Source of the DNA: Acinetobacter sp. ANC 4910
Lineage (GTDB): Bacteria > Pseudomonadota > Gammaproteobacteria > Pseudomonadales > Moraxellaceae
Assembly: GCF_004331035.1 (NCBI RefSeq)
Contig: NZ_SJNT01000001.1
Coordinates: 186,034 to 250,033 of the forward strand
Direction: 5' to 3'
Length of the DNA: 64,000 bases
Part shown: positions 44,494 to 56,117 of the stretch, in pieces
Position numbering within the stretch: position 1 is the stretch's first letter
How the letters are laid out: the number at the start of each line of letters is the position of its first letter
Notes under the pieces: model-generated
The model's database searches: none
Seen by the model: only the letters and a program-made list of their open reading frames with translations
What the model was told of the DNA's origin: nothing
Translations under genes and position numbers: made by a program

Positions 44494-47175
44494 TTACACT
44501 CCTACCGCGACTGAAACTGGTTCTGCTAAAGAAACAGTCGGTGCAAGACCAATTGGATAACCGATGTAACCTGCTGGTAAATATTCAATGACTTGAACTG
44601 GCAAGCTAATGCTGGTTTCGCCTGCTTTCACCGTAATTTGCTGCCCATTTTGAACATTCAAACGTGCTGCATCTTGTTCACCTACCGCAAACATTGCTTC
44701 AGGAATACGAGATTGCATAGCAGGTGTTTTCACTGTGAATTCACCAGAAGCAAAAATGTGATGCATCGGCACAAGGCGGAAGCTTTCAGGGTTAACAACA
44801 ACCGCTGAAGGTGCAACATAGCTACGTGCTGGACGTTTCGGTAAGCGATCAAATAAACGCACACCCGAATCACCACCTTTTAAATGACCGCCCACATTGT
44901 CTTGGAATTTATTCCATGCTTGTGGAGAGTTCCAACCTGCTGACCATGCAAATGGCACAAGTGCAGACGGAGTTTGTGTCCCCACATAACCTTCCATCGA
45001 GAAAGTTAGTGCTGAGTCAATATCAGTCGGTTGTTTTGGCTCGTGAATCGATAACGGTGCACGAATCGCGGTACGACCTGAATAACGGCGTGGTTCACGC
45101 GCAATTTTCAAACCATGTACACGGAAGCCTGCATCTGGTGCAACATCTTCAATCGCTTGTAATGCTGGAACGTTTTTCGCAACTGTTTCAATTACATCAT
45201 CAAGTAATGTCCAAGAAATTGCTTTGCCTTTTAAGCCAGTTTCAATGGCATGTAACCAACGCCAAGATTCTTTAATCGCATATTCAGGCTTGTAGTAGCT
45301 TGGGTCATACACTTGGTAGAAACGTTGTGCACGGCCTTCTTGACTCACGACAGTACCATCACCTTCTGCGAAACTTGCAGCAGAAAGTACAATCGATGCT
45401 TTCACAACGGTTGCAGTTTCAGAGTGGTCAAGTACGATCACATCTTTTGCTTTTGCAAGAGCTGCGTCGACCTGAGCTGTAGGTAAACGACGGTAAAGAT
45501 CGTTTTCAACCACAATCACGGTGTCATAGTCTTGTGCAAATACTTGCTCTAAGCTTTGACCACCAAGAATTGCTAAGCCCATTGAGTTCACTTCTGGAAC
45601 AGTCAAGGTTAAGCCTGCATTGCCAAGATTCTGTGCAACTTGTGCAGCAGCTTCCATAATCGCAGGATCTTGTAAGCTTGTACCCGAAATCACTAATGGT
45701 TTCTTCGCCGCTTTTAAAGTGTCCGCAATCGTTTGAGCAAATGCTTTCGCATCATCGGCCAAACCAAGAATTGCATCCCCTTTCACTGCCGCAGCAATCG
45801 CAAAGCCTAAACGTGCAATGTCGTTTGGAGAAGCAACTACTTCACCTGTCGCAACATCCGCTAAACGCGTTTGAGTTGCAGCCAAGATATAAATTGGTGA
45901 CTTCGCATCTTGTGCAATACGTTGCACAGGCTCTGCCAACCAATCTTGCGTACGACGTTCAGCAGCCATTTCTTTGGCTTTGTTTTTCGCCGCTTGACGA
46001 ACAGACAATGCCATACGTGGTGCAGTTTGAGTTAAGTCTTCACCCAAAATCAACACGGCATCATAGCTTTCGATTTCACGCATGTTCGGGTTGTAAACAC
46101 CCTCGGTTTGCATGATTGAAGCCGCCAATTCAACCAAGTTTTGCTCTTTTTGAGACATACCTGTTGAATAGTTCTCTTGACCGACCAACTCACGTAATGC
46201 GTAGTTCGATTCAAGCGATGCACGTGGTGAACCAATACCCAATACTTTTTTGCCTTGGATATTTGCAATCACGGTATCTAATGCTTGATCTACAGAAACA
46301 GGAGTTGCTTCAGCACCGTCACGGAATTGTGGTTGACGTGGACGATCTGCACGGTTCACATAACCTGTACCGAAACGACCTTTGTCACACAAGAAGTATT
46401 GGTTCACTTCACCGTTAAAACGGTTTTCTACACGACGTAATTCACCATAACGCTCGCCCGGTGAAATGTTACAACCTGAAGAACAGCCTTGGCATACGCT
46501 TGGCGCATACTGCATGTCCCATTTACGGTTGTAGCGTTCAGAGTGAGTCTTATCGGTAAATACACCCGTTGGACATACTTCAGTCAAGTTACCTGAGAAT
46601 TCTGATTCTAAAGTCCCAGATTCTGGACGACCAAAGTATACACGCGATGCATTGGCATACACGCCAAAATCCGTACCGCCTGCATAGTCTTTATAGTAAC
46701 GAACACAACGGTAGCATGCGATACAACGGTTCATTTCATGAGAAATGAATGAGCCTAACTCTTGGTTGTAATGCGTACGTTTGGTGAAACGGTAACGACG
46801 ACGGTCATGTTGCGTCATTACAGTCATATCCTGTAAATGACAGTGACCACCTTCTTCACAGACTGGACAGTCGTGCGGGTGGTTGGTCATCAAGAACTCA
46901 ACAATTGACGCACGGAAATCAGTCGCTTCTTTGTCTTCAATCGAGATGTAGGTATTGTCAGATGCAGGTGTCATACATGACATGACCAAACGACCACGCG
47001 TATCTTCTGGATTCGCGTATTGAGTCACAGCACATTGACGGCATGAACCGACAGAACCTAAGGATGGATGCCAACAAAAGTACGGAATATCAATACCCAA
47101 AGACAAACATGCTTGCAGCAAGTTCTCTGAGCCATTGACTTCGTACGATTTGCCATCGACATGAATTGTAGCCAT
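44494..47175 (-). CDS. nuoG: NuoG, complex I large Fe-S subunit
   Basis: An 893-residue peripheral-arm subunit. The N-terminal [2Fe-2S] motif is [15 protein letters not shown], then His/Cys ligands in [27 protein letters not shown] and CPTGVFTDK. The extra cluster motif CQGCSSGCN, found in the NuoG of E. coli and relatives, follows. The rest is a degenerate molybdopterin-oxidoreductase fold without known cofactor. It lies 11 bp after nuoF. Confidence 0.97.
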   Translation of the reverse strand: MATIHVDGKSYEVNGSENLLQACLSLGIDIPYFCWHPSLGSVGSCRQCAVTQYANPEDTRGRLVMSCMTPASDNTYISIEDKEATDFRASIVEFLMTNHPHDCPVCEEGGHCHLQDMTVMTQHDRRRYRFTKRTHYNQELGSFISHEMNRCIACYRCVRYYKDYAGGTDFGVYANASRVYFGRPESGTLESEFSGNLTEVCPTGVFTDKTHSERYNRKWDMQYAPSVCQGCSSGCNISPGERYGELRRVENRFNGEVNQYFLCDKGRFGTGYVNRADRPRQPQFRDGAEATPVSVDQALDTVIANIQGKKVLGIGSPRASLESNYALRELVGQENYSTGMSQKEQNLVELAASIMQTEGVYNPNMREIESYDAVLILGEDLTQTAPRMALSVRQAAKNKAKEMAAERRTQDWLAEPVQRIAQDAKSPIYILAATQTRLADVATGEVVASPNDIARLGFAIAAAVKGDAILGLADDAKAFAQTIADTLKAAKKPLVISGTSLQDPAIMEAAAQVAQNLGNAGLTLTVPEVNSMGLAILGGQSLEQVFAQDYDTVIVVENDLYRRLPTAQVDAALAKAKDVIVLDHSETATVVKASIVLSAASFAEGDGTVVSQEGRAQRFYQVYDPSYYKPEYAIKESWRWLHAIETGLKGKAISWTLLDDVIETVAKNVPALQAIEDVAPDAGFRVHGLKIAREPRRYSGRTAIRAPLSIHEPKQPTDIDSALTFSMEGYVGTQTPSALVPFAWSAGWNSPQAWNKFQDNVGGHLKGGDSGVRLFDRLPKRPARSYVAPSAVVVNPESFRLVPMHHIFASGEFTVKTPAMQSRIPEAMFAVGEQDAARLNVQNGQQITVKAGETSISLPVQVIEYLPAGYIGYPIGLAPTVSLAEPVSVAVGV

Positions 47176-47186
47176 AGTCGAATTCC

Positions 47187-48515
47187 TTAAGCTTGTTCTA
47201 CGTTGCGAGTTTGTGCAGCAGCATTCACTACTTTTGCTTCAAACTCACCACGGAAATATTTGAGTGCGCCCATCAACGGTTCCATTGCACCAGGAGCATG
47301 TGCACAGAAAGTCTTACCAATCCAAAGCTTACGAGTAAGTTCTTGTAAGTGGTCGATATCTTCTTTCTTGCCTGTGCCATCTTCCAAGGCTTTCAGTGCT
47401 TTTACCGCCCACGGTAAACCATCACGACAAGGCGTACAGAAACCACATGATTCACGTGCAAAAAATTCTTCTAAGTTACGTGTCGCCGAAACCATACATT
47501 GAGTTTCATCCACCACCATCAGCAAACACGTACCTAAACGCGAACCTGCTTTCATGATGCTTTCCGCATCCATTGGTAGATCAATATGTTCGGCTGCCAA
47601 GAAGTCAGTTGATGCACCACCCGGTAACCATGCTTTTAATGTCAAGCCATCACGCATACCGCCAGCATGGTCTTCAATCACTTCACGTGCCGTTGTACCA
47701 AATGGAAGCTCCCAAAGACCAGGGAATTTCACCTTGCCTGATGCGCCATAAATCTTAGTGCCTGGATCTTTCGATTTCCCAGCAGAAAGATTGATATACC
47801 ACTCTGGACCACGCAGCAAAATTGCAGGTAAGTTGTTGTAGGTCTCTACGTTATTGACAATCGTAGGACGACCCCAAGCACCAGCAACTTGCGGGAATGG
47901 CGGCTTCGTACGTGGGTTTGCACGACGACCTTCAAGCGAGTTAATCAATGCAGTTTCTTCACCACAGATATAACGACCCGCACCCGTATGCACGTGCATT
48001 TCGAAGTTCCAGCCCGTTCCAAGGATGTTTTCACCCAAGTAACCTTTAGCACGGATTTGCTCTAGTGCTTCATTTAAATAAGCAGCAGCTTCAATGTACT
48101 CGCCACGGATAAAGATATAACCATGGGTTGCTTCAAGGGTATAACCCGCAATCAGCATTCCTTCGATCAATTGATGTGGAAGTTTTTCCATCAACAAACG
48201 GTCTTTAAAGGTACCAGGTTCCATCTCATCGGCATTACAGATCAAATAGCGTGGACCACCATCATTTGGTGCCATCAACGACCATTTGATCCCTGCTGGG
48301 AAGCCTGCACCACCACGACCTTTAACGGTTGCAGCTTTAATGACTTCAAGCACGTCTTTTGGTGGCATAGTCAAAGCTTTTTTAAAGCCTGCATAACCTT
48401 CCAATGCTTCATAGTCATCGGCACTACGGACAAACTCTTGTTTACTCAAGCGCCAAGTTAATGGATGAGTTTCTGGGTTACCGTCGCCATAAATTGGTTT
48501 TGGTTCGGTATTCAT
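47187..48515 (-). CDS. nuoF: NuoF, complex I NADH-binding flavoprotein
   Basis: A 442-residue subunit holding FMN, the NADH site and cluster N3. The glycine-rich motif [16 protein letters not shown], the segment [19 protein letters not shown], and the [4Fe-4S] motif [12 protein letters not shown] plus a downstream Cys ([10 protein letters not shown]) are present. The start codon overlaps the nuoE stop by 4 bp. Confidence 0.97.
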   Translation of the reverse strand: MNTEPKPIYGDGNPETHPLTWRLSKQEFVRSADDYEALEGYAGFKKALTMPPKDVLEVIKAATVKGRGGAGFPAGIKWSLMAPNDGGPRYLICNADEMEPGTFKDRLLMEKLPHQLIEGMLIAGYTLEATHGYIFIRGEYIEAAAYLNEALEQIRAKGYLGENILGTGWNFEMHVHTGAGRYICGEETALINSLEGRRANPRTKPPFPQVAGAWGRPTIVNNVETYNNLPAILLRGPEWYINLSAGKSKDPGTKIYGASGKVKFPGLWELPFGTTAREVIEDHAGGMRDGLTLKAWLPGGASTDFLAAEHIDLPMDAESIMKAGSRLGTCLLMVVDETQCMVSATRNLEEFFARESCGFCTPCRDGLPWAVKALKALEDGTGKKEDIDHLQELTRKLWIGKTFCAHAPGAMEPLMGALKYFRGEFEAKVVNAAAQTRNVEQA

Positions 48516-49021
48516 ACATACTTCTCCAATAACTGTTTCACTGAAGTCACTTCAACTAGACCGTGCGTGTCTTCATCAATCATCAGCGTCGGACCTTTAT
48601 CACAGTTACCTAAACAGCAAATTGGTAACAATGTAAAACGACCATCTGCTGTCGTTTGACCAAACTGAATACCGAGCTCACGCTGGAATGCTTCAGCTAA
48701 AGTTTCCGCACCCATTAAGAAGCACGCAATCGAGTCACAGAGCAAAATTACATGGCGGCCTACAGGTTGACGGTAGATACGGTTATAGAATGTTGCGACA
48801 CCTTCAAGGTCTGCGACGCTCATGCTTAGCATTTGCGCAATCGCATTCATTTGCGCATCATCTACCCAACCATTACGGCGTTGTACACACTTCAGCGCAT
48901 CAAGGCAGGCTGCACGTGGGTATGGATAGTGATCAATGTGATGTTCAATATCGTGGATTTCTTCCGCAGTCAAAATCCCTTCAACATTCACACGTGGCTT
49001 TTTATCAGTCAAAATCATCAT
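48512..49021 (-). CDS. nuoE: NuoE, complex I [2Fe-2S] subunit
   Basis: A 169-residue thioredoxin-like subunit with cluster N1a ligands in [11 protein letters not shown] (Cys-x4-Cys) and [11 protein letters not shown] (Cys-x3-Cys). It starts 13 bp after nuoCD and is coupled to nuoF by overlapping stop and start codons. Confidence 0.96.
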   Translation of the reverse strand: MMILTDKKPRVNVEGILTAEEIHDIEHHIDHYPYPRAACLDALKCVQRRNGWVDDAQMNAIAQMLSMSVADLEGVATFYNRIYRQPVGRHVILLCDSIACFLMGAETLAEAFQRELGIQFGQTTADGRFTLLPICCLGNCDKGPTLMIDEDTHGLVEVTSVKQLLEKYV

Positions 49022-49034
49022 AATGCGTTACCCC

Positions 49035-50822
49035 TTAGCGATCCACGTCAGCCATTACGACGTCAATTGTCGCTAAATAAATGATCAAGTCAGATACCAG
49101 ACTGCCGTTAATCACGGAAGGCATTTGCTGTAAATGGGTGAAAGTTGGTGTACGAATACGGGTACGATAACTCATGGTCGACTTGTCAGAAGTCAAGTAG
49201 TAGTTACTCGCACCTTTTACCACTTCAGCCATAACAGAAGCTTCACCAGCAGGCATTACAGGACCCCAAGATACGCTCAAGAAGTGCGTAATCAAGGTTT
49301 CAATATCTTGTAATGTTTTGTCTTTTGGTGGTGGAACAGCCAATGGATGATCCGCTTTATATGGACCAGATGGCATGTTATCCAAGCACTGTTTGATGAT
49401 TTTCAATGATTGTTCGATTTCACGGTAGTGAACGATAACACGTGCATACGCATCGCCTTCGTACTCTACTGGAACTTCAAAGTCATAGTTTTCATAACCA
49501 CTGTACGGACGGTATTTACGCACATCAAAGTCAATCCCTGTTGCACGCAAACCTGTACCTGTTACACCCCAAGCCAATGCAGATTTTGCATCGTATTGTG
49601 CAACATTACGTGTACGGCCTTCAAATACAGAGTTTTTAAGTGCTGCTGTATGGTATTCCTTCAAACGTTTTGGCATCCATTCAAGAATTTCACGAATCAA
49701 ATGCTGCCAGTTGTTTGGAAGGTCATGTGCTGTACCACCGATACGGAACCACGCTGGGTGCATACGGTAACCCGTGATCGCTTCAATCGCGTCATAGATT
49801 TTTTGACGGTCAGCAAACATATAGAAGACTGGCGTCATACCACCAGCATCCTGAATTGCAGTACCGATATATAACAAGTGGTTATTGATACGGAACAATT
49901 CAGACATCATGACACGGATACATTGCGCGCGGTCAGGCACTTGAATCCCTGCGAGCTGTTCAACACCCATCACGTATGGCATGTTTTGTGCACAACCACC
50001 TAAGTAGTCCACACGGTCTGTATACGGAATGAATGAATGCCAAGTTTGACGTTCAGCCATCTTTTCCACACCACGGTGGTGATAACCGATATCAGGCACA
50101 CAGTCTTTCACTTCTTCGCCATCCAACTGCAAAATTACACGGAATGCACCGTGTGCAGATGGGTGGTTTGGACCTAAGTTTAGGAACATGAAATCTTCGT
50201 CAGCATTCCCACGTTTTAAACCCCAATCTTCAGGGACAAAACGTAAATGCTCTTGTTCGAAGTCCTGCTTCGCTTGGTTTTGCATGTACGGTGTATATTC
50301 CGTAGCACGTGCAGAATATTCCTTACGTAGCGGGTGACCTTCCCAATAGGTTGGCAACAAAATACGACGGAGCATTGGATGCCCTTCGAAATTGATCCCG
50401 AACATATCGTAAGCTTCACGCTCATACCAGTTTGCATTTGGCCAGATATTGGTCGCAGTTGGAATGTTGAGATCACTCTCATTCAATGCAACTTTAATAC
50501 GAATATCCGTATTGCGCTCTAATGACAATAAGTGGTAGAACACTGTAAAGTCAGACGCAGGCAAACTGTCACGGTGAGTACGTAAACGCTCATCTACCGC
50601 AGACAAATCAAACAGCATCACGTAAGGACGTGACACTGTACGCAAGAACATTAAAACTTCTTGTACGCGTGCGCGCTCAACCCAGACCGTTGGAAAATCT
50701 TCACGAGTCGTTTGCACATAGAAGTTCTCACCAAATTTGGTTTTGAGTTCTTCTATAATTGCAAATGCTGGGCGTGAATCAACTGCTGTTGATTCTGGCA
50801 TAGCAATGTCAGTTTCAGCCAT
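49035..50822 (-). CDS. nuoC: NuoCD, fused complex I subunits C and D
   Basis: A 595-residue fusion: residues about 20-185 are NuoC ([20 protein letters not shown]) and about 205-595 are NuoD. The quinone-site motif [20 protein letters not shown] has the key His, and [20 protein letters not shown] is also present. Fusion of C and D is usual in Gammaproteobacteria including Acinetobacter. An 87-bp gap separates it from nuoB. Confidence 0.97.
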   Translation of the reverse strand: MAETDIAMPESTAVDSRPAFAIIEELKTKFGENFYVQTTREDFPTVWVERARVQEVLMFLRTVSRPYVMLFDLSAVDERLRTHRDSLPASDFTVFYHLLSLERNTDIRIKVALNESDLNIPTATNIWPNANWYEREAYDMFGINFEGHPMLRRILLPTYWEGHPLRKEYSARATEYTPYMQNQAKQDFEQEHLRFVPEDWGLKRGNADEDFMFLNLGPNHPSAHGAFRVILQLDGEEVKDCVPDIGYHHRGVEKMAERQTWHSFIPYTDRVDYLGGCAQNMPYVMGVEQLAGIQVPDRAQCIRVMMSELFRINNHLLYIGTAIQDAGGMTPVFYMFADRQKIYDAIEAITGYRMHPAWFRIGGTAHDLPNNWQHLIREILEWMPKRLKEYHTAALKNSVFEGRTRNVAQYDAKSALAWGVTGTGLRATGIDFDVRKYRPYSGYENYDFEVPVEYEGDAYARVIVHYREIEQSLKIIKQCLDNMPSGPYKADHPLAVPPPKDKTLQDIETLITHFLSVSWGPVMPAGEASVMAEVVKGASNYYLTSDKSTMSYRTRIRTPTFTHLQQMPSVINGSLVSDLIIYLATIDVVMADVDR

Positions 50823-50909
50823 TAGCTTGGCTTCCTATTTAATACAAATTCAGTCAACCTTAACGACAATTACACCCATCTCGGGTGCATCAAACATTCA
50901 TCGTTAAAA

Positions 50910-51587
50910 TTATTTAATTTCATCCATAGAGCGTAAGTTTTTCACTGCAATACGCTGTGCATTCTTACGATCGCGTTCTGGCATCATCTTTGGCTTATAT
51001 ACTGGCTGAAGATCATCACCAATTACGGCAGATAGTGGACGGCGCTCTAATTGAATTTGGTCCTGTAGTAACATTAACGCTTGGATTAATGCTTCTGGAC
51101 GCGGTGGGCAACCTGGGATGTACACATCGACAGGAATAATTTTATCGACACCTTGCACTACAGAGTAGATGTCATACATACCACCTGAGTTTGCACAAGC
51201 ACCCATTGAAATCACCCATTTAGGCTCTAACATTTGCTCATACAAACGCTGAATAACAGGCGCCATTTTTACAAAGCATGTGCCTGCTACAATCATCAAA
51301 TCCGCCTGACGCGGTGAAGCACGAATTACCTCAGCACCGAAACGTGACAAGTCATGCACACCCGTTAAGGTCGTTGCATACTCTACGTAACAGCAAGATG
51401 TACCAAAGTTAAACGGCCAAACTGAGTTCTTACGTCCCCAGTTTACTGCTGTGTGTAACACGTCTTCTAAACGAGTCATGAACACATTCTTATTCACTTC
51501 TTCTTCAAGCGGATCCGTAACGATCTGGCGCTCCTGAAGTGGATATTGATCAGCATTCGGATTCGCACGGGTTAAGGTATATTTCAT
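50910..51587 (-). CDS. nuoB: NuoB, complex I cluster N2 subunit
   Basis: A 225-residue subunit that carries cluster N2, the electron donor to quinone. The adjacent cysteines are in [15 protein letters not shown], the third lies in [12 protein letters not shown] and the fourth in [14 protein letters not shown]. It lies 6 bp after nuoA. Confidence 0.97.
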   Translation of the reverse strand: MKYTLTRANPNADQYPLQERQIVTDPLEEEVNKNVFMTRLEDVLHTAVNWGRKNSVWPFNFGTSCCYVEYATTLTGVHDLSRFGAEVIRASPRQADLMIVAGTCFVKMAPVIQRLYEQMLEPKWVISMGACANSGGMYDIYSVVQGVDKIIPVDVYIPGCPPRPEALIQALMLLQDQIQLERRPLSAVIGDDLQPVYKPKMMPERDRKNAQRIAVKNLRSMDEIK

Positions 51588-51593
51588 CCCGAG

Positions 51594-52139
51594 TTACTCC
51601 TTAAATGAGACAGTCGGTGATTTTGCTTTCACGCGACCAGATGATTGAGCTGGAATATGACCCGTAGGGTCTGTTACCAATTCTTCAATAGAGTTAAAAC
51701 GTGTAATGTCAGCAATATTCATATTTGGAGAGCCAACTTTAATCACTTTACCAGCAGCTTTACGACGATCTGTAGGTGCCCAATTTAATGCACCAACAGA
51801 AACTGCATAAACTAAAGCAATCAATAAATCGACCACAAAAATTACAACAGTTGTAAAACCTAACCAGCCCACTTCACGTACAGAGGTAGACCATGCGTAA
51901 AGATAAAGCGCTTCTAAGTCAAAAACCACGAAGAAAATAGCAACCAAATAGAACTTAGCAGACAAGCGAATACGTGCACCACCTGCACCCACTACGCCTG
52001 ACTCAAACTGCTCCTGCTTAGCACGGCCCCATGACTTACCCCCAAGGAGTAATGGAACTGTGAGCATAAAAGCACAAAGAAATGTAACGCCGATCACGAA
52101 GGCAATTATTGCCCATTCGTATGGAGTAATGGCACTCAT
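51594..52139 (-). CDS. nuoA: NuoA, complex I membrane subunit
   Basis: A 181-residue, three-helix subunit with the conserved FESGVVGAGGARIRLSAKFY and FDLEALYLYAWS. I start it at 52139 (MSAITPYEW) with CAGGAG upstream; the longer frame to 52211 adds a non-conserved extension. A hydrophilic C-terminal tail of about 45 residues goes beyond the E. coli protein. It is the first gene of the 13-gene nuo operon. Confidence 0.95.
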   Translation of the reverse strand: MSAITPYEWAIIAFVIGVTFLCAFMLTVPLLLGGKSWGRAKQEQFESGVVGAGGARIRLSAKFYLVAIFFVVFDLEALYLYAWSTSVREVGWLGFTTVVIFVVDLLIALVYAVSVGALNWAPTDRRKAAGKVIKVGSPNMNIADITRFNSIEELVTDPTGHIPAQSSGRVKAKSPTVSFKE

Positions 52140-52668
52140 GCGGGGATAACTCCTGGCAGGCCTATTTATTAACAAAGAATGTATGTATTGGCCTTCAAAT
52201 ACACCAAACACAAAATTAATCCGGGTAATTGTACCTGATTTATGATTTCACTTGCTAGTTTATAGGTCTTAGTCTTTTGGATGATTTTTTGAGCTTTTTT
52301 CCATATTTCCGCACATAAAACACTGAAACCCACCCCACTATCGCTTTATTGAATGAAAAAATAAAATTCCATCATTTTTTTCAACATGGCTTTCATTTAA
52401 TGCTGATTTCTGCACAAGGCTTTATTGCTGAAATCCTTTATTTATCTAGTTAAGCCGCAAATTTTCACAGTGCAAGCATCTATAAATAATTCACTATCGC
52501 AATCTACGTATCATATGAATTTGGGTTAAAAATCCTCAAGATTGCAGGATAATTTTTAAAAGAATTCTTTATTTTATTTACAACACTGCTACACGACTAA
52601 ATTTCGCAAAGATCATGATTATGGTATTCCTATATCATCATGTAAAACAAATAATAAGGAGCAAACAC
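52140..52668. other. Intergenic region upstream of nuoA
   Basis: This region of about 530 bp separates divergent nuoA and the hypothetical gene at 52669 and must hold the nuo promoter. I see an imperfect hairpin at 52526-52559 (TTAAAAATCCT with AGGATAATTTTTAA) but no confident promoter or operator. Confidence 0.4.
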
Positions 52669-53025
52669 ATGGATCTAGAATTCACACATAAACCCAATTA
52701 TTACTTGTTTGCACAGCTGCTCATTCGCCATATTGAAAATTATATTGCAAAGCATCCCGATGCAAATAATGCAATATTTGATCTGCGTGATATCTATGAA
52801 TTATTCCGACAAGATCGTGCTTCAACCACCACCAATTTAGACGGAATATTCAACATTGTAGATGGCTATAAAGTAGAAACACTGAACGGAGACCAAAAAT
52901 TAATTACAGGTCATTCTATCGACACTGTGAACAATTCATTATTGGTTGATTTCAATCAAGATGCCTTAGAAAGCCTAAAGAGCGGTAAACAAATTATCGA
53001 ACCTGATGCCAGCATTTTGGATTAA
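52669..53025 (+). CDS. Conserved hypothetical protein
   Basis: A 118-residue soluble, acidic protein that I do not recognise. It starts MDLEFTHKPNYY with AGGAG seven bases upstream; a longer frame to 52615 lacks such a site. Features are a helix-rich N-terminal half (LFAQLLIRHIENYIAKH) and a polar C terminus ending PDASILD, with no signal or membrane segment. It stands alone between nuoA and bfmS. Confidence 0.7.
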   Translation: MDLEFTHKPNYYLFAQLLIRHIENYIAKHPDANNAIFDLRDIYELFRQDRASTTTNLDGIFNIVDGYKVETLNGDQKLITGHSIDTVNNSLLVDFNQDALESLKSGKQIIEPDASILD

Positions 53026-53050
53026 AAAACTCTAGATACAAATAGATAAA

Positions 53051-53087
53051 AGCCCAGCTTAACTCCCTTCAAGAGCAATACTGGGCT
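53051..53087. terminator. Possible hairpin terminator
   Basis: AGCCCAG and CTGGGCT are perfect 7-bp arms around a 23-base loop, between the converging hypothetical and bfmS genes. No strong T-run follows, so it is a weak candidate. Confidence 0.4.
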
Positions 53088-53119
53088 AATCAAAAATTAA
53101 AAACTATAACTATAAGAAA

Positions 53120-54778
53120 TTAATTATCCAAACCTTCTTTAGCCCCTAATTTCTTTTTATTACTCTTCGCGAAACGCGTTGCAGGCCAACTCATGGTAAA
53201 TCTTGCACCTTTTAAGGTTGGACTTGCATCAACCTCGATTCGTCCACCAAACCAATAAGCAATCCGACTCACAATAGAAAGCCCTAAACCATAGCCACCA
53301 GAGGCACGGGTACGACTATCATCTAAACGTGCAAAAGCTTCAAAAATGCGTTTACGATCTTCTTCAGGAATACCCGGACCATCATCTTCAACGCAAACGT
53401 AAGCCATGCCTGCATCTGTAACACCACCACTAATCACAATCTTATGATCACAGTAACGTACTGCATTTCCAACCAAGTTTTGCACCACACGATGTAAATA
53501 ACGACGCTCCGCATCTGCGATGACGCTTGGCAAGGGGGCTTCTACAATAATTTCTTTTTGGGTTTTCAATGCTTCAGTTTCGGTCGCAACTTGCTCAAGC
53601 ACCTCGGCTAACACAATTTTTTCAAAATCGAGCGAAGGCGTGCCCTGTTCCAACTTAGCATAGGTCATAATTTCATCAATTAAGGTGTTTAGCGCCTCAA
53701 TATCTTTATCAATCATGTCGACTTGCTGTATGCGATATTCATAATCGTCTTCCTCTGCCAACATTTCCATACCAAATCGAATACGTGCCACGGGTGTTCT
53801 GAGTTCATGCGATACCGCACGCATTAACTCTCGCTGTGCTTCAATCAAACGCTGGATATGGTCTGACATACTGTTATAGCTTGATGCCAAACTTGCCATT
53901 TCGTCGGTACCATCAATGGGTAAGCGCAGACTTAAATCGCCGGATTTCATGCGATTTAATGCATAGTTCACTTCACGAATCTTACGCTGCATAGGCAAAA
54001 TCAGACCATAAACCCCCAAGCTCAAGACAAATAAACTCAGTAAGGTAATCCCTGCTGCCAACTGGAATGGCATCCAGTTAAACAAAGGCACTGGACCCAG
54101 CACCAAAACCTCGGATGGCGTACTTGGAAGAGGAGAAACAATCGAAATGGTCGTACCGCGCACAGTTGCACTATCACGATATAAGATAATGCTATGATCT
54201 AAGCGTAAACGCCCAATTTGCTCGGAATCTAAAGGAAGATTTTGTACTTTTTCAATTTCAATTGGATAGGAAAAATGCTTCTGAATTTTCGCTAGATATT
54301 CTTTTTCCTGTCCTGGGTAATACACCAGATAATCCAGAATAAAAATAGGCAGCGCTTTCATTTGGCGTTCACCAATTTTATCTACTTTTACATAGAGATA
54401 ATGATTAGTGTCGTTTTTTAAGCCAATAATAATATAAGCAATTGAGTTTTGCGCATCATAACGCACAGCAGCCTTTTGCTGACTGATACGTTTTTGTTCA
54501 GCTCTTGAAAGGTCAACTTTGTTGGCATCGACATAATAAATGGGCAATTCCAACAAGTCTGAAGCATCAGAAATCCAGTCCACCTTTTGTTGGACTGTCT
54601 GCTGACGCGCAATCCCCTCACTGATAATAAATGAAATACCATCAGTTAAAGACTCACGATATTCTTGCGCACGCTGGTAATTAATAATTTGCACCAGCAA
54701 ATAAGCAAACAGTGCCACGATTGCAACCAGCACAACCAGACCTGCATAAATGCGCAAGAATATACTGTGTTTAAACAC
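53120..54778 (-). CDS. bfmS: BfmS, sensor histidine kinase
   Basis: A 552-residue membrane kinase. It has two membrane helices (about residues 8-28 and 240-262) flanking a periplasmic sensor region, then a HAMP domain (GLILPMQRKIREVNYALNRM). The phospho-acceptor is in RAVSHELRTPVARIRFGME. The ATPase domain shows NLVGNAVRYC, VEDDGPGIPEEDR and GGYGLGLSIVSRIA. In A. baumannii BfmS tunes BfmR, which controls biofilm, envelope and stress traits. It lies 34 bp downstream of bfmR. Confidence 0.95.
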   Translation of the reverse strand: MFKHSIFLRIYAGLVVLVAIVALFAYLLVQIINYQRAQEYRESLTDGISFIISEGIARQQTVQQKVDWISDASDLLELPIYYVDANKVDLSRAEQKRISQQKAAVRYDAQNSIAYIIIGLKNDTNHYLYVKVDKIGERQMKALPIFILDYLVYYPGQEKEYLAKIQKHFSYPIEIEKVQNLPLDSEQIGRLRLDHSIILYRDSATVRGTTISIVSPLPSTPSEVLVLGPVPLFNWMPFQLAAGITLLSLFVLSLGVYGLILPMQRKIREVNYALNRMKSGDLSLRLPIDGTDEMASLASSYNSMSDHIQRLIEAQRELMRAVSHELRTPVARIRFGMEMLAEEDDYEYRIQQVDMIDKDIEALNTLIDEIMTYAKLEQGTPSLDFEKIVLAEVLEQVATETEALKTQKEIIVEAPLPSVIADAERRYLHRVVQNLVGNAVRYCDHKIVISGGVTDAGMAYVCVEDDGPGIPEEDRKRIFEAFARLDDSRTRASGGYGLGLSIVSRIAYWFGGRIEVDASPTLKGARFTMSWPATRFAKSNKKKLGAKEGLDN

Positions 54779-54812
54779 GAAAATGTCCTGTGTGAATCAA
54801 TAGAGATGTAAA

Positions 54813-55529
54813 TTACATTCCGTTGGTTTCTTTAACAAAAAGATAGCCTTTACTACGCACAGTCTTAATTCGTTTCGGGTTTTCTGGATCATCGCCAATT
54901 TTTGGACGAATACGCGAAATACGCACGTCAATTGAACGGTCTTGACCATCGTATTCAATACCACGTAGACGCTCAAAAATATCTTCGCGGGATAAAATAC
55001 GACCAGCATTAGAAGCCAACAACCAAAGCAAGTCATATTCTGCGCTGGTGAAATCGACCAACTCGCCATGTAAAGTTACAGAACGACCACCATTATCAAT
55101 CACCAAATCATCAAATTCGATGCGTTGTGCCACTTCATCTTCAGGCGCTTTGTCGGTACGACGTAATAATGCACGAATACGCGCAAGCAAAACACGTGGT
55201 TGAACGGGTTTAGCGACGTAATCATCCGCACCCATTTCCAAGCCAAGTACCTGATCCATATCTTCAGTACGAGCGGTAAGCATTAAAATTGGTTGATGAT
55301 AATGTGGACGTACTTCACGACAAATGGTTAAACCATCTGCACCAGGTAACATCACATCTAGCACAACTAAATCGGGTTGCTCGGCAATAATACGACGAAT
55401 GGCACGATTACCATCTGGCTCTACCCCGACTTCCAATCCATTACGGATTAAGTATTCTTGGGTTAAACGCGCAAGACGCTCATCATCTTCTACAATTAAA
55501 ATTTTCGGTAACTTTTCTTCTTGGCTCAT
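54813..55529 (-). CDS. bfmR: BfmR, response regulator
   Basis: A 238-residue OmpR-type regulator nearly identical by eye to A. baumannii BfmR. The receiver domain has D58 in LVVLDVMLPGADG and the Lys of YVAKPVQPR. The winged-helix domain (about 135-235) includes TSAEYDLLWLLASN and RISRIRPKIGDDPENPKRIK. I start at 55529 (MSQEEKLPK) to match the known protein; a start five codons upstream is in frame. The partner gene bfmS follows. BfmR regulates pilus/biofilm and capsule genes in A. baumannii. Confidence 0.95.
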   Translation of the reverse strand: MSQEEKLPKILIVEDDERLARLTQEYLIRNGLEVGVEPDGNRAIRRIIAEQPDLVVLDVMLPGADGLTICREVRPHYHQPILMLTARTEDMDQVLGLEMGADDYVAKPVQPRVLLARIRALLRRTDKAPEDEVAQRIEFDDLVIDNGGRSVTLHGELVDFTSAEYDLLWLLASNAGRILSREDIFERLRGIEYDGQDRSIDVRISRIRPKIGDDPENPKRIKTVRSKGYLFVKETNGM

Positions 55530-56117
55530 AAACTGCCCCTTCAATAGGATGAAGCGTATCTTTTAAAAATCCTACAGATACGACGTAATATAATTTTGCA
55601 ATATACACACGTTTACATTGTAAACAAGATGCTATTCACGAAACTGATACATCTAAGTAGCTTTTTGTAATATTTTTTAATCGTTGAATTAATTGGCTTT
55701 TTCAGTTTGCACTTTTTTTGGCTCGATTCAACATGTCTTATTACAAAATGAGTAATTATTAATCAAATCAGACAATTGATCATAAACTGTCTGATCAGTT
55801 TTATTCTTTTTCACTTATCCACAAGGTTATCTATAAGCAGATAAATAGAGCTTTGCTATGCTATGCCCTTGTCTAATAAGGCTTAAACCATAAACATAAA
55901 AAACCCGGAAATTTGAGCTATTTTTTTTTGGCAAAAATCAGAAAAAATTTTAGTAAAATGTCAATATTGATCTACCCTCAATTTTCCCGTATCTTGTGTT
56001 CAATTCAATTTTAAACCACTAAGTCTTGTGTTTATTCCTCAAACACTGTGGCACACTTTTTGCCCAGTTCAAATGGTCCATAAACATAACAATAGATGAC
56101 AATGGAGCTATGCTGAC
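55530..56117. other. Regulatory region between bfmR and nrdA
   Basis: About 590 bp of AT-rich DNA with the divergent promoters of bfmR and nrdA. It contains the DnaA box at 55815-55823 and a direct repeat TCTTGTGTT at 55992-56000 and 56034-56042 (42 bp apart, four helical turns). No ORF is supported. Confidence 0.5.
55815..55823 (+). promoter_or_regulatory. Consensus DnaA box upstream of nrdA
   Basis: TTATCCACA is a perfect DnaA box, followed 5 bases later by TTATCTATA (55827-55835), a weaker relative. In E. coli DnaA binds the nrdAB promoter and links deoxynucleotide synthesis to replication. A single perfect match about 300 bp from the start codon can also occur by chance. Confidence 0.45.

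Noticed and set aside
44593..46418. Several 60-154 codon plus-strand frames inside nuoG
   Set aside because: They are antisense shadows of a highly conserved gene with intact Fe-S motifs.
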